Positions 51,857 to 60,066 of a stretch of DNA of 64,000 nucleotides are shown one piece after another. How positions within the stretch are numbered: position 1 is the stretch's first letter; the number at the start of each line of letters is the position of its first letter. The stretch comes from JAOPZW01 sp963835295 (lineage in GTDB: Bacteria > Actinomycetota > Thermoleophilia > Solirubrobacterales > Solirubrobacteraceae), in the NCBI GenBank assembly GCA_963835295.1, contig CAWIEX010000012.1, positions 62,001-126,000 on the forward strand, written 5' to 3'. The position numbers and the translations under genes were made by a program. Below the pieces are notes generated by a model. It saw only the letters and a program-made list of their open reading frames with translations. It did not search any database and was not told where the DNA came from.

Positions 51857-52492
51857 CTAGGGAGCGAGGCGCTCGATGCGCCAGCCGTCGCCGGCGCGCG
51901 CGTAGCGCAGGCGATCGTGCAGGCGCCCGGAGCGCCCCTGCCACAGCTCGATCTGCTCGGGCCGCACGAGGAACCCGCCCCAGTGCGGCGGGCGCGGGAT
52001 CTCGGCGTCCCCGAACCGCTGCTCGACGGCCGCCGCCGCGCGCTCGAGCTCCTCGCGCGAGGAGATGGGCTCGCTCTGCGGCGACGCCCAGGCGCCGATC
52101 CGAGCGGCGCGCGGGCGCCCCGCGAAGTAGGCGTCGCTCTCGGCCTCGGGCAGGCGCTCCACGGTGCCCTCCACGCGCACGGAGCGGTGGACCTGCAGCC
52201 AGCCGAAGGTCAGCGCGGCATGGGGGTTCGCCGCCAGCTCGCGGGCCTTGGCCGACCGGTAGTTGGTGAAGAAGCAGAAGCCGCGCTCGTCGAGACCTCG
52301 CAGCAGGACGTAGCGCGCCCTGGGGCGGCCGTCGGCGTCGACCGTCGCCAGCGTCATCGCCTCGGGCTCGTAGATCCCGGCCTCGCGCGCGGCGGCGAGC
52401 CAGACGCGGACCTGCTCGATCGGGTCTGGCCCGACGTCGGGGCGAGCGAGGTGCAAGCCCTCGTAGTCGACCCGCTCGCCGCCGAGGCCCAC
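51857..52492 (-). CDS. pdxH: Pyridoxamine 5'-phosphate oxidase
   Basis: FMN enzyme that oxidises pyridoxamine or pyridoxine 5'-phosphate to PLP. The 211-residue product shows MTLATVDADGRPRARYVLLRG, FCFFTNYRSAKARELAANP, the FMN-binding RVEGTVERL segment, and the C-terminal signature FLVRPEQIELWQGR...RLRY...WRIERLAP. GTG 52492 overlaps by 1 nt the stop of the leftward lipoprotein gene. PLP is needed by several enzymes here (alr, oxoamine synthase). Confidence 0.94.
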   Translation of the reverse strand: MGLGGERVDYEGLHLARPDVGPDPIEQVRVWLAAAREAGIYEPEAMTLATVDADGRPRARYVLLRGLDERGFCFFTNYRSAKARELAANPHAALTFGWLQVHRSVRVEGTVERLPEAESDAYFAGRPRAARIGAWASPQSEPISSREELERAAAAVEQRFGDAEIPRPPHWGGFLVRPEQIELWQGRSGRLHDRLRYARAGDGWRIERLAP

Positions 52493-52929
52493 TAACAGGC
52501 GCCCGGGTTGTCCTTGCAGAACTGGCTGAACTCGCCCGGCGAGACGCCGCCGGTCCCACCGTTGCCGGTGCCGGTACCGGTGCCCGTCCCGGTCCCGCCC
52601 GAGGGGGTGCCGCCGGTCGCGCCCGTGGACGTCCCCGTGCCGGTCGCTGCGGGCGCCTGGGGCTGGGCCTGGGTGGTGGTGGCGCCCGTCGACGATGGGC
52701 TCTGGCTCTGGGTCTGATCGGTGGACGTCGTGTCGGTCTGGTCGGTGGAGGTGGTGTCGGTCGAGCTGCCCGACGCGCCCGTCGAGGTCGAGGCGAGGGC
52801 CGCCGCGCCCGGCGGGGGCGTGAGCGCCGGCACCGACGAGGGCACGACGTCATGGCTTGAGCTGTCGCTGCCGCAGGCGCTGAGGCCCAGGCAGGCGACG
52901 GCGAAGAGGACGGCGACGTACGTACGCAT
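52492..52929 (-). CDS. Ser/Thr/Gly-rich lipoprotein
   Basis: 145-residue exported protein: lipoprotein signal MRTYVAVLFAVACLGLSAC (lipobox LSAC), then a long low-complexity part made of STDTTSTDQT and TGTGTGTGNGG repeats, ending with a small Cys-containing piece (FSQFCKDNPGAC). The end could form a disulfide loop. A similar Thr/Gly-rich tail occurs in the zinc-ribbon membrane protein at 5.1 kb. ATG 52929 is 8 nt after TACCCT (minus strand 52938-52943). Confidence 0.75.
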   Translation of the reverse strand: MRTYVAVLFAVACLGLSACGSDSSSHDVVPSSVPALTPPPGAAALASTSTGASGSSTDTTSTDQTDTTSTDQTQSQSPSSTGATTTQAQPQAPAATGTGTSTGATGGTPSGGTGTGTGTGTGNGGTGGVSPGEFSQFCKDNPGAC

Positions 52930-52951
52930 GTGAAGGGAGGGTAGAGGCGTT

Positions 52952-53221
52952 CTAGGACGCGAGCGGTGCCATGCGCCGCCCGCAGGTGGGGCAGTCGTTG
53001 AGATCGCGCTGGGCGAGCTGGTCGCACCAGGTGCAGAAGCGCAGGTTCTCGACGGCCCATGGCAGGCGCGACTGGGAGGGTGGCAGCGGCAGGACGGTGC
53101 CCACCACCTCGAGCTCCTCGCCCGTCTCGCGGTCGGTGTAGACCTTGCCGGGCTCGGCCTCGAGCACGATCTCGCGGCCCGTGGAGGGCGTGCGCAGGCG
53201 ATACCGAGGGCGGCCGGGCAT
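52952..53221 (-). CDS. Hypothetical protein with C-terminal zinc ribbon
   Basis: Unrecognised 89-residue protein. The N-terminal part (RPRYRLRTPSTGREIVLEAEPGKVYTDRET) is followed by a zinc-ribbon-like CTWCDQLAQRDLNDCPTCG. Basic N-terminus and zinc ribbon suggest nucleic-acid or protein binding; inference only. ATG 53221 is 7 nt after TAGGCT (minus strand 53229-53234). It is divergent from a glycosyltransferase with 26 nt between starts. Confidence 0.65.
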   Translation of the reverse strand: MPGRPRYRLRTPSTGREIVLEAEPGKVYTDRETGEELEVVGTVLPLPPSQSRLPWAVENLRFCTWCDQLAQRDLNDCPTCGRRMAPLAS

Positions 53222-53228
53222 GCGCCGC

Positions 53229-53241
53229 AGCCTACTAAGGT
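53229..53241. promoter_or_regulatory. Back-to-back -10 elements in a 26-nt divergent gap
   Basis: TAGGCT on the minus strand (53229-53234) lies 7 nt from the leftward ATG, and TAAGGT on the plus strand (53236-53241) 6 nt from the rightward ATG. Both starts appear leaderless, with -35 regions inside the opposite genes. Confidence 0.5.
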
Positions 53242-53247
53242 CCGGCG

Positions 53248-54773
53248 ATGCGAGCGCTCGTCTTCCACGGCTACCTCCTGCGCGGGACGGGCTCGAACGT
53301 CTACAACGCGCGCCTGTGCGCGGCGCTGGGGCGGGCCGGGCACACGGTCGACCTGCTCTGCCAGGAGCCTCGGCCCGAGGACCTCGACTTCGTCGATGCG
53401 GTGGGGACATGGGAGGGGGGCGCGGCGCGCGTCACCACGCTGCGCGAGCCGGTCCGCGTGACGGCATGGCGCCCGGACATCGGCGGCCTGCTGCCCGTCT
53501 ACGTCGCCGATCGCTACGAGGGCTTCGAGGCGCGCACGCTGCTGGAGTGCAGCGACGCCGAGATCGAGGCCTACGTGCAGGCCAACGTCGACGCCGTGCG
53601 CGACGTCTGCGCTCGGGCACGGCCCGACGTGGCGCTGGCCAACCACCTCGTCATGGGGCCGGCGATCCTCGCCCGCGGGCTGGAAGGCCGGGTGCCCTAC
53701 GCCGTGAAGGTCCACGGCAGCGCCCTGGAGTACGTCGTCAAGCGCGACCCGCAGCGCTTCCTGCCGTGGGCGCGGGAGGGCCTGGCGGATGCCCGCACGG
53801 TCCTCGTCGGCTCGCGTCACACGGGCGAGTCGCTGTGGGCGGCGATGCAGGACGACGAGCTGCCCGAGCGCACCCGGCTGGGGCCGCCCGGCGTCGACGT
53901 CGACGAGTTCCGCCCGCGCGACGGCGACGCGGCCGCGGGGGTCGCGTCCCTGATCGAGCGCCTGGACGCGAGCGGGGACGTCGGCGGCGAGGGCGCCTTC
54001 GCGCGCGACGCCGGCGTCGCCGCCGGCGCCCTGCGCCGGCTCGACGTCACCCGCGATCGCCACGTCTGCTTCATCGGCAAGCTCATCGTCTCCAAGGGGA
54101 TCGACCTGCTGCTGGCGGCGTGGCCGCTCGTGCCGGAGGCCCGGCTCGTGGTCGTCGGCTTCGGCGGCTTCCGCGACGGCCTGCTCGAGCTGCTCGACGG
54201 GCTGGCCGACGGCGACCGCGACGCCGTGCGCGCCATCGCGCAGGCCGGGCGCGAGCGCGAAGGGGGCCCCGAGCGCCGCTGCGCCATCTGCTCGCCTTCC
54301 TGGAGACCGCCGACGACGACTACTGGGCGGCCGCCCGCGACCTGCGCGAGCGCGTGGTCCTCACCGGCCGCCTGGAGCACGACGAGCTCGCGCCGCTCCT
54401 GGCCGCCTGCGAGGCGCTCGTCTTCCCGAGCACCTTCCCGGAGGCCTACGGGATGGTGGCCGCCGAGGCGGCAGCGTGCGGCGTGCTGCCGATCTCCGCC
54501 GGGCACTCGGGCGCGAAGGAGGTCAGCGCCATGCTCGCACAGGCCGTGCCGCCCGAGGCGCGCGAGTGGCTGTCCTTCCCGATCGACGACGGCGCGGTGC
54601 GGGCGATTGCCGCGCGCGTGGGTGCGTGGCTGGAGGCCCCCGATGACGTCCGGGCCGCCACCCGGGCCGCGCTCATCGCCACGGCGCGCGAGCGCTTCTC
54701 GTGGGAGGGCGTGGCCGGCGGAGTGCTCGCGGCGGCGCAGGGACGGCTGGCGGAGCTGCCGCCCGTGGCCTGA
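53248..54773 (+). CDS. Glycosyltransferase family 4 protein (frameshifted)
   Basis: About 508 residues. From ATG 53248 the frame reads MRALVFHGYLLRGTGSNVYN... and holds the acceptor domain and the start of the donor domain (CFIGKLIVSKGIDLLLAAW); past 54265 the sequence continues in another frame as HLLAFLETADDDYW... with the donor motif STFPEAYGMVAAEAAACG to the stop at 54773. A missing G in the GGGGG at 54262-54266 would restore one frame. The original frame runs on without a stop for a long way, which is antisense noise. TAAGGT lies 6 nt before the start. Substrate unknown. Confidence 0.82.
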
Positions 54774-54790
54774 GATAGAGTGCCGCGCGA

Positions 54791-55519
54791 ATGGGTCCAG
54801 TGCTCTCCAGAGCCGGCCTGCGAGCCGGATTCGCGGGCCTCGTGGTGGCGGGCGTCACGCTCGCCCTGAGCGCCTGCTCGACGCGCCCGGAGGGCGACAA
54901 CGCCAACCTGATCGCCGGCAAGCAGCTGTTCGTCCAGAAGTGCGGCTCCTGCCACGTGCTCGCCCGCGCCGGCACCAAGGGGACCACGGGGCCGAACCTC
55001 GACGAGGCCTTCCAGCGGGGCCTCAAGGACGGGATGAAGCGCTCGGGCATCACGGGCGCGGTCCACGGGCAGATCCTGCACCCCAACCGCGACGGGGTCA
55101 TGCCGGCCAAGCTCGTCACGGGCGACAAGGCCTACGACGTCGCCGCTTACGTCGCGCAGTCGGTCGCGGCGGGCGGCAAGGACACGGGCCTGCTGGCCAC
55201 CGCGGTCAAGCAGGCCGGCGGGGGCAAGCCCGCCGTCGAGAAGAACGGCGCGCTGCAGATCGACGCCGATCCCACCGGCCAGCTCGCCTTCGTGACCAAT
55301 GCGGCGACGGCCACGCCCGGCCAGATCACGGTCAAGATGGCCAACAAGTCCGGCACGCCGCACGACATCGTCATCGACGGCAAGGGCAAGGGCGAGGTCG
55401 TCAAGGACGGGGGCGTCTCGCAGTTCCAGGCGAGCTTCACGGCGGGGACCTACACGTTCTACTGCTCGGTGCCCGGCCACCGCCAGGCCGGCATGGAGGG
55501 CAAGCTCACCGTCAAGTAG
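54791..55519 (+). CDS. Cytochrome c-cupredoxin fusion lipoprotein
   Basis: 242-residue exported electron carrier. Lipoprotein signal ends LSAC (Cys29), so it is held to the outer face of the membrane. Residues 35-130 form a class I cytochrome c with CGSCH (51-55) and a Met ligand likely in GVMPAKL. Residues 155-242 form a cupredoxin with the type 1 copper set: His in TPHDIVI and C-x4-H-x4-M in YCSVPGHRQAGM. Heme and copper in one chain suggest electron relay, possibly to the oxidase at 62-64 kb. ATG 54791 is 9 nt after TAGAGT (54776-54781). Confidence 0.9.
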   Translation: MGPVLSRAGLRAGFAGLVVAGVTLALSACSTRPEGDNANLIAGKQLFVQKCGSCHVLARAGTKGTTGPNLDEAFQRGLKDGMKRSGITGAVHGQILHPNRDGVMPAKLVTGDKAYDVAAYVAQSVAAGGKDTGLLATAVKQAGGGKPAVEKNGALQIDADPTGQLAFVTNAATATPGQITVKMANKSGTPHDIVIDGKGKGEVVKDGGVSQFQASFTAGTYTFYCSVPGHRQAGMEGKLTVK

Positions 55520-55588
55520 CACCCACGTCCGCGCACGCCCGGTCGGCGCGCTCAAGCTACCGCTCGTCTCGTCCGAATAGGACAGGGC

Positions 55589-56920
55589 ATGAGCGCATCT
55601 GCTGCAGCCCGAGGACTGCCTGCACCTGCGCGGGAGGCGGCGCCCACGCGCGTCTCCACGCGTCCCTGGATCGAGCACTGGCTCGAGACGTGCCGGGACC
55701 TGTCCGAGCTCAAGGCCTCGCACCCGATGATGGACGCCGTCATCGACGAGATCGACGGTCGCATGATCCGCATCGGCGACCACTGGCTGGCCGACTTCGC
55801 CTCCTGCAACTACCTCGGCTTCGACCTCGACCGCGAGATCATCGACGCGGTCCCGGCCTACCTCGACGCATGGGGCACGCATCCGAGCTGGTCGCGCCTG
55901 CTCGGCAGCCCGGTCCTCTACGAGGAGATCGAGGAGCGGCTGACCGCCCTGCTCGGCGCCGAGGACACCCTCGTGCTGCCGACCATCACCCACATCCACA
56001 TGTCGGTGATCCCGCTGCTGGCCGCCTCGGGCACCATCTTCCTGGACGCGCGGGCCCACAAGACGATCTACGACGGCTGCCAGGTCGCGCGTGCGCGCGG
56101 CGCCGCCGTGAAGCGCTTCCGCTTCGAGGACCCCGACCACCTCGACGAGCTGCTGCGCGCCGAGCGCGACCGCACCCGCCTGGTCTGCATGGACGGCGTC
56201 AACAGCATGACCGGCAACGCGCCGGACATCCGCGCCTTCGCCGCCGTCGCCCGCGAGCACGGCGCGCTGCTCTACGTCGACGACGCCCACGGCTTCGGGG
56301 TCATCGGCGAGCGCGGCCCCGACGAGTCCAGCGTCTACGGCAGCCGCGGCAACAGCGTCGTGCGCCACTGCGACGAGAGCTACGACCACATCGTGCTCGT
56401 GGGCGGCTTCTCGAAGGCCTACTCGTCGCTGCTGGCCTTCATCGCCTGCCCGACCGACGTCAAGAACCTGCTCAAGGTCGCTGCGCCGCCCTACCTGTAC
56501 TCGGGCCCCTCGCCCGTCGCCTCGCTGGCCACCGTGCTCGCAGGCTTCGACGTCAACGAGACCCGCGGCGACGCGCTACGCCGCACCCTGTGCCAGCGCA
56601 CCGAGCGCGTCCTGGACTGCCTGGCCCGCCTGCGCGTCCACACGCCCAACCGCTCGGGCTTCCCGATCGTCGAGATCCCGCTGCACGACTACCACCGCAT
56701 CGGCGCCGTCGGGCAGATGCTCTTCGACCGCGGCGTCTACGCGACGCTGGCGGCCTACCCGCTCGTCCCCAAGGACGAGGTCGGGTTCCGCATCCAGCTC
56801 ACGGCGGCCAACACCGACGCGGAGATCGACATGCTCATCGCGGCCCTCGAGGAGCTGGCCCACCGCGGCGAGCTGCAGCCCGCCCGCAGCGCCGGGCCGC
56901 GGCTCGAGGCGGCGGCGTAG
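55589..56920 (+). CDS. Alpha-oxoamine synthase family PLP enzyme
   Basis: Condenses an amino acid with an acyl-CoA or acyl-ACP to an alpha-amino ketone. The 443-residue protein has the family blocks NYLGFDLDREI, FLDARAHKTIYDG, YVDDAHGFGVIG (PLP-binding Asp and His) and the Schiff-base lysine in GGFSKAYSS near residue 275. The family includes biotin synthesis BioF, glycine C-acetyltransferase, serine palmitoyltransferase and CqsA-like autoinducer synthases. No bio or glycine-pathway genes are near. A GGDEF-EAL gene starts 2 nt after its stop, so the two are probably one operon. Confidence 0.85.
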   Translation: MSASAAARGLPAPAREAAPTRVSTRPWIEHWLETCRDLSELKASHPMMDAVIDEIDGRMIRIGDHWLADFASCNYLGFDLDREIIDAVPAYLDAWGTHPSWSRLLGSPVLYEEIEERLTALLGAEDTLVLPTITHIHMSVIPLLAASGTIFLDARAHKTIYDGCQVARARGAAVKRFRFEDPDHLDELLRAERDRTRLVCMDGVNSMTGNAPDIRAFAAVAREHGALLYVDDAHGFGVIGERGPDESSVYGSRGNSVVRHCDESYDHIVLVGGFSKAYSSLLAFIACPTDVKNLLKVAAPPYLYSGPSPVASLATVLAGFDVNETRGDALRRTLCQRTERVLDCLARLRVHTPNRSGFPIVEIPLHDYHRIGAVGQMLFDRGVYATLAAYPLVPKDEVGFRIQLTAANTDAEIDMLIAALEELAHRGELQPARSAGPRLEAAA

Positions 56921-56922
56921 CC

Positions 56923-59900
56923 ATGCGCGGCGCGCACGCACTGCGGGGGCTCGCGCTGTGGCAGATCTACCTCGGCGCCGGCGCGCTGCTGACGGCGCTC
57001 TACGTGTGGGTGCCGCCCTTCGCGGCCAGCGGCCCGGTCTTCAACCTCCTCGGCCTCTCGCCCGTGCTGGCGATCGTCGTCGGCGTGCGCCGCCACAAGC
57101 CCGCCTCGCGCGGGCCGTGGCGCTGGTTCGCCATCGGGATGCTGCTCTTCTGGCTCGGCGACCTCTACACCTACAGCTACCCGCGCCTCTTCAACGCCGA
57201 CGTCCCGTTCCCGTCGCTGGGCGACGGCGCCTACGTCGCCGTCTACCCGGCGCTGATGGCGGGCCTGCTCATGCTCATCCGCCGGCGCAACCCGGAGAGC
57301 GACCGCGCGGGGGTCATCGACTCGCTGATCATGACCCTGGGCCTCGCCCTGCTCTCGTGGGTCGCCCTGATCGCACCGTATCTGCACGACGAGACGATGA
57401 CGGTCACCGGCAAGCTGGTGTCGGTCGCCTACCCGCTGGGCGACATCCTCCTGCTCGCGGCCGCCATCCGCCTCGCCGTCGACACAGGCAGGCGCCTGCC
57501 GGCCTTCTACCTGCTGGCCTCGGCCATCGTCGCGCTGCTCGTCACGGACTTCGCCTACGGCGTGGTCACCCTGCACGGCGCCTACCACGGTCAGGTCATC
57601 CTCGACATTGGCTGGATCAGCTTCTACCTGCTGTGGGGCGCCGCGGCCCTGCACCCGTCGATGCGCCAGCTCGAGCAGCCGGCGCCCGACCGTGTCCCGC
57701 GCCTGACGTCGCTGCGCCTCACCCTGCTGACCGTCGCGTCGCTCATCGCGCCGATCGTCGAGGCGACGCAGGAGCTGCGCCGGGGCAACCTCGACCTGCT
57801 CGTCATCATCGCCGCCTCGGTGGTGCTCTTCGGCCTCGTCGTGCTGCGCATGGCCGGCCTCGTCCGCCAGCAGGAGCGCTCCGTCGCCCGAGAGCGCACG
57901 CTCAGCGCGGCGGGCGCGTCGCTGGTGGCCGCCACCGGCCGCGAGGAGATCTACCGCGCCGCCCTCATGGCCGTCCGCGGGCTCTTCGACGACGCAGCCG
58001 CCGCGCGGCTGTGCCTGGTCGAGGAGGGCAAGCTCACGGTCGTCGCCGCCGACGGAGGCCTCGAGCTCGCCGGCGACCGGTGGCTGATCGGGCCCGCGAC
58101 GGCCGTCGAGCTGCTGGCCACGCCCGCCGCCGGCGTCATCCTCGTGGGCACGAACCGTGAGGACCTGCGCCTCGGCCCCGAGCACGACCATGCCCATGCC
58201 CTGGGCCTCAGCCTGCGCGGCGACGCGCGCGGCCTGCTCGTCGTCAGCGGCGCGTCGGCGACGTCGCGGGCGCTGCGCGGCGCCCAGCACGGCGCCCTGC
58301 GCGCCCTGGCCACGCAGATCTCGCTGGCGCTCGAGAGCGCGGCGCTGACCGAGGAGGTCCACCGCCGCGAGAGCGAGGCGCGCTTCGGCTCGCTCGTCCA
58401 GCACGCCAGCGACCTCATCACCGTCCTCGACGCCGACGCCACCATCGTCTACCAGAGCCCCTCGATCGAGCGCGTCCTCGGCTACGCCCCCGCGGACGTG
58501 ACCGGGATGCGTTTCGATCACCTCCTGGCCCCCGAGGAGAACAGCCGCCTGCTGCGCCTGCTGGCCGACGGCTCGGCCTACGCCGGGAGCGAGACCGAGG
58601 TGCTCGAGTGCTCGCTGCGCCACGTCGACGGGACGCTGCGCCAGTTCGAGGTCCTGCACACCAACCTGCTCGAGGACGACGCCGTCCGCGGGATCGTGCT
58701 CAACAGCCGCGACGTCAGCGAGCGCAAGGCCTTCGAGGAGCAGCTCGCCCACCAGGCCTTCCACGACCCGGTCACCAACCTCGCCAACCGCGCGCTGTTC
58801 GTCGAGCGCGTGCGCCACGCCGTGGCGCGCAACCGTCGCGAGCAGCACGGCATCGCGGTCATCTTCCTCGACCTCGACGACTTCAAGACGATCAACGACA
58901 GCCTCGGCCACGCCGCGGGCGACGAGGTCCTCCGCGAGGTGGCCGAGCGCCTGGCCACGAGCATCCGCGCCACCGACACCGCGGCGCGCTTCGGCGGCGA
59001 CGAGTTCGCCATCCTGCTCGAGGACGTCGTCAGCGCGCAGGAGGCGGCCGACACCGCCGAGCGCGTGCTCGAGTCCCTCCTGGAGCCGCTGCGCCTCGCC
59101 CAGAAGGAGATCATCGTCCGCTCGAGCCTGGGCATCTCGGTCGTCGAGGGCGAGTCGCCGGCCGACGCCGACGAGCTGATCCGCAACGCCGACGCCGCGA
59201 TGTACATCGCCAAGCGCGACGGCAAGGGCGGCTACCGCCTCTTCGAGCCCGCGATGCACGAGGGCGTCCTCGCGCGCCTGGAGCTGCGCGCCGATCTCCA
59301 GCGCGCCATGGTCTCCGATCAGCTCGAGCTGCACTACCAGCCGCTGGTCCGCCTCGAGGACGGCTCGGTCTCCGGCCTGGAGGCGCTGCTGCGCTGGCGC
59401 CACCCCGAGCGCGGCCTCGTCGGCCCCGACGAGTTCGTGCCGCTCGCCGAGGAGATGGGCCTCATCGTGCCGATCGGGCGCTGGGTCCTGCGCGAGGGCT
59501 GCCGTCAGGCCAAGGCGATCCAGGAGGAGGTTCCCCGCGAGCCGCCGCTGACCATGAGCGTCAACCTCTCGGTCAAGCAGCTGCAGCACTCCGACATCGT
59601 CGGCGACGTCCGCGAGGCGCTCGACGAGTCCGGCCTGGCGCCGGAGCTGCTCACGCTCGAGATCACCGAGACGGTGATGATGACCGACACCGACCTGGCG
59701 GTGCAGCGCCTGCAGGAGCTGCGCTCGCTCGGCGTGCGCCTGGCCATGGACGACTTCGGCACCGGGTACTCGTCGCTGAGCTACCTCAGCCGCTTCCCGG
59801 TCGACATCCTCAAGATGGACCGCTCGTTCCTCGCCGCCGGCGCCTCCCCGGAGGCCTCCGGACTGGCGACCGCGGTGGTGTCGCTCGGTCAGACGCTGAA

Positions 59901-60066
59901 CCTGGACGTCGTCGCCGAGGGCATCGAGTTCCCCGAGCAGTGGACGACGCTGCGCGACCTCGGCTGCGGGCTCGGCCAGGGCTTCTACTTCGCCCGGCCC
60001 ATGGACCCTGACACGACCATCGAGTTCCTGCGCGCCGAGCACCCCGCGGCGGCCGATGCACCTTAG
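56923..60066 (+). CDS. Multidomain membrane GGDEF-EAL protein (c-di-GMP turnover)
   Basis: 1047 residues. An N-terminal block of about ten hydrophobic segments (residues 8-312) is followed by a coiled linker, a GAF-like region (about 325-475), a PAS domain (about 485-605), GGDEF (about 610-775, active site GGDEF 691-695 with the inhibitory I-site RATD at 682-685) and EAL (about 785-1040, EAL 820-822, NLSVKQ, EITETVMM, DDFGTG, ILKMDRSF, VAEGIEF). Both catalytic sites look complete, so it could make and break c-di-GMP. It follows the oxoamine synthase by 2 nt. Its stop overlaps the MFS start by 11 nt. Confidence 0.93.
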   Translation: MRGAHALRGLALWQIYLGAGALLTALYVWVPPFAASGPVFNLLGLSPVLAIVVGVRRHKPASRGPWRWFAIGMLLFWLGDLYTYSYPRLFNADVPFPSLGDGAYVAVYPALMAGLLMLIRRRNPESDRAGVIDSLIMTLGLALLSWVALIAPYLHDETMTVTGKLVSVAYPLGDILLLAAAIRLAVDTGRRLPAFYLLASAIVALLVTDFAYGVVTLHGAYHGQVILDIGWISFYLLWGAAALHPSMRQLEQPAPDRVPRLTSLRLTLLTVASLIAPIVEATQELRRGNLDLLVIIAASVVLFGLVVLRMAGLVRQQERSVARERTLSAAGASLVAATGREEIYRAALMAVRGLFDDAAAARLCLVEEGKLTVVAADGGLELAGDRWLIGPATAVELLATPAAGVILVGTNREDLRLGPEHDHAHALGLSLRGDARGLLVVSGASATSRALRGAQHGALRALATQISLALESAALTEEVHRRESEARFGSLVQHASDLITVLDADATIVYQSPSIERVLGYAPADVTGMRFDHLLAPEENSRLLRLLADGSAYAGSETEVLECSLRHVDGTLRQFEVLHTNLLEDDAVRGIVLNSRDVSERKAFEEQLAHQAFHDPVTNLANRALFVERVRHAVARNRREQHGIAVIFLDLDDFKTINDSLGHAAGDEVLREVAERLATSIRATDTAARFGGDEFAILLEDVVSAQEAADTAERVLESLLEPLRLAQKEIIVRSSLGISVVEGESPADADELIRNADAAMYIAKRDGKGGYRLFEPAMHEGVLARLELRADLQRAMVSDQLELHYQPLVRLEDGSVSGLEALLRWRHPERGLVGPDEFVPLAEEMGLIVPIGRWVLREGCRQAKAIQEEVPREPPLTMSVNLSVKQLQHSDIVGDVREALDESGLAPELLTLEITETVMMTDTDLAVQRLQELRSLGVRLAMDDFGTGYSSLSYLSRFPVDILKMDRSFLAAGASPEASGLATAVVSLGQTLNLDVVAEGIEFPEQWTTLRDLGCGLGQGFYFARPMDPDTTIEFLRAEHPAAADAP

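Noticed and set aside
54300..56900. Continuous frame from the glycosyltransferase through to the GGDEF-EAL gene, suggesting a giant fusion protein
   Set aside because: The middle part is a shadow of the cytochrome c and oxoamine synthase genes; frameshift plus chance openness explains it.
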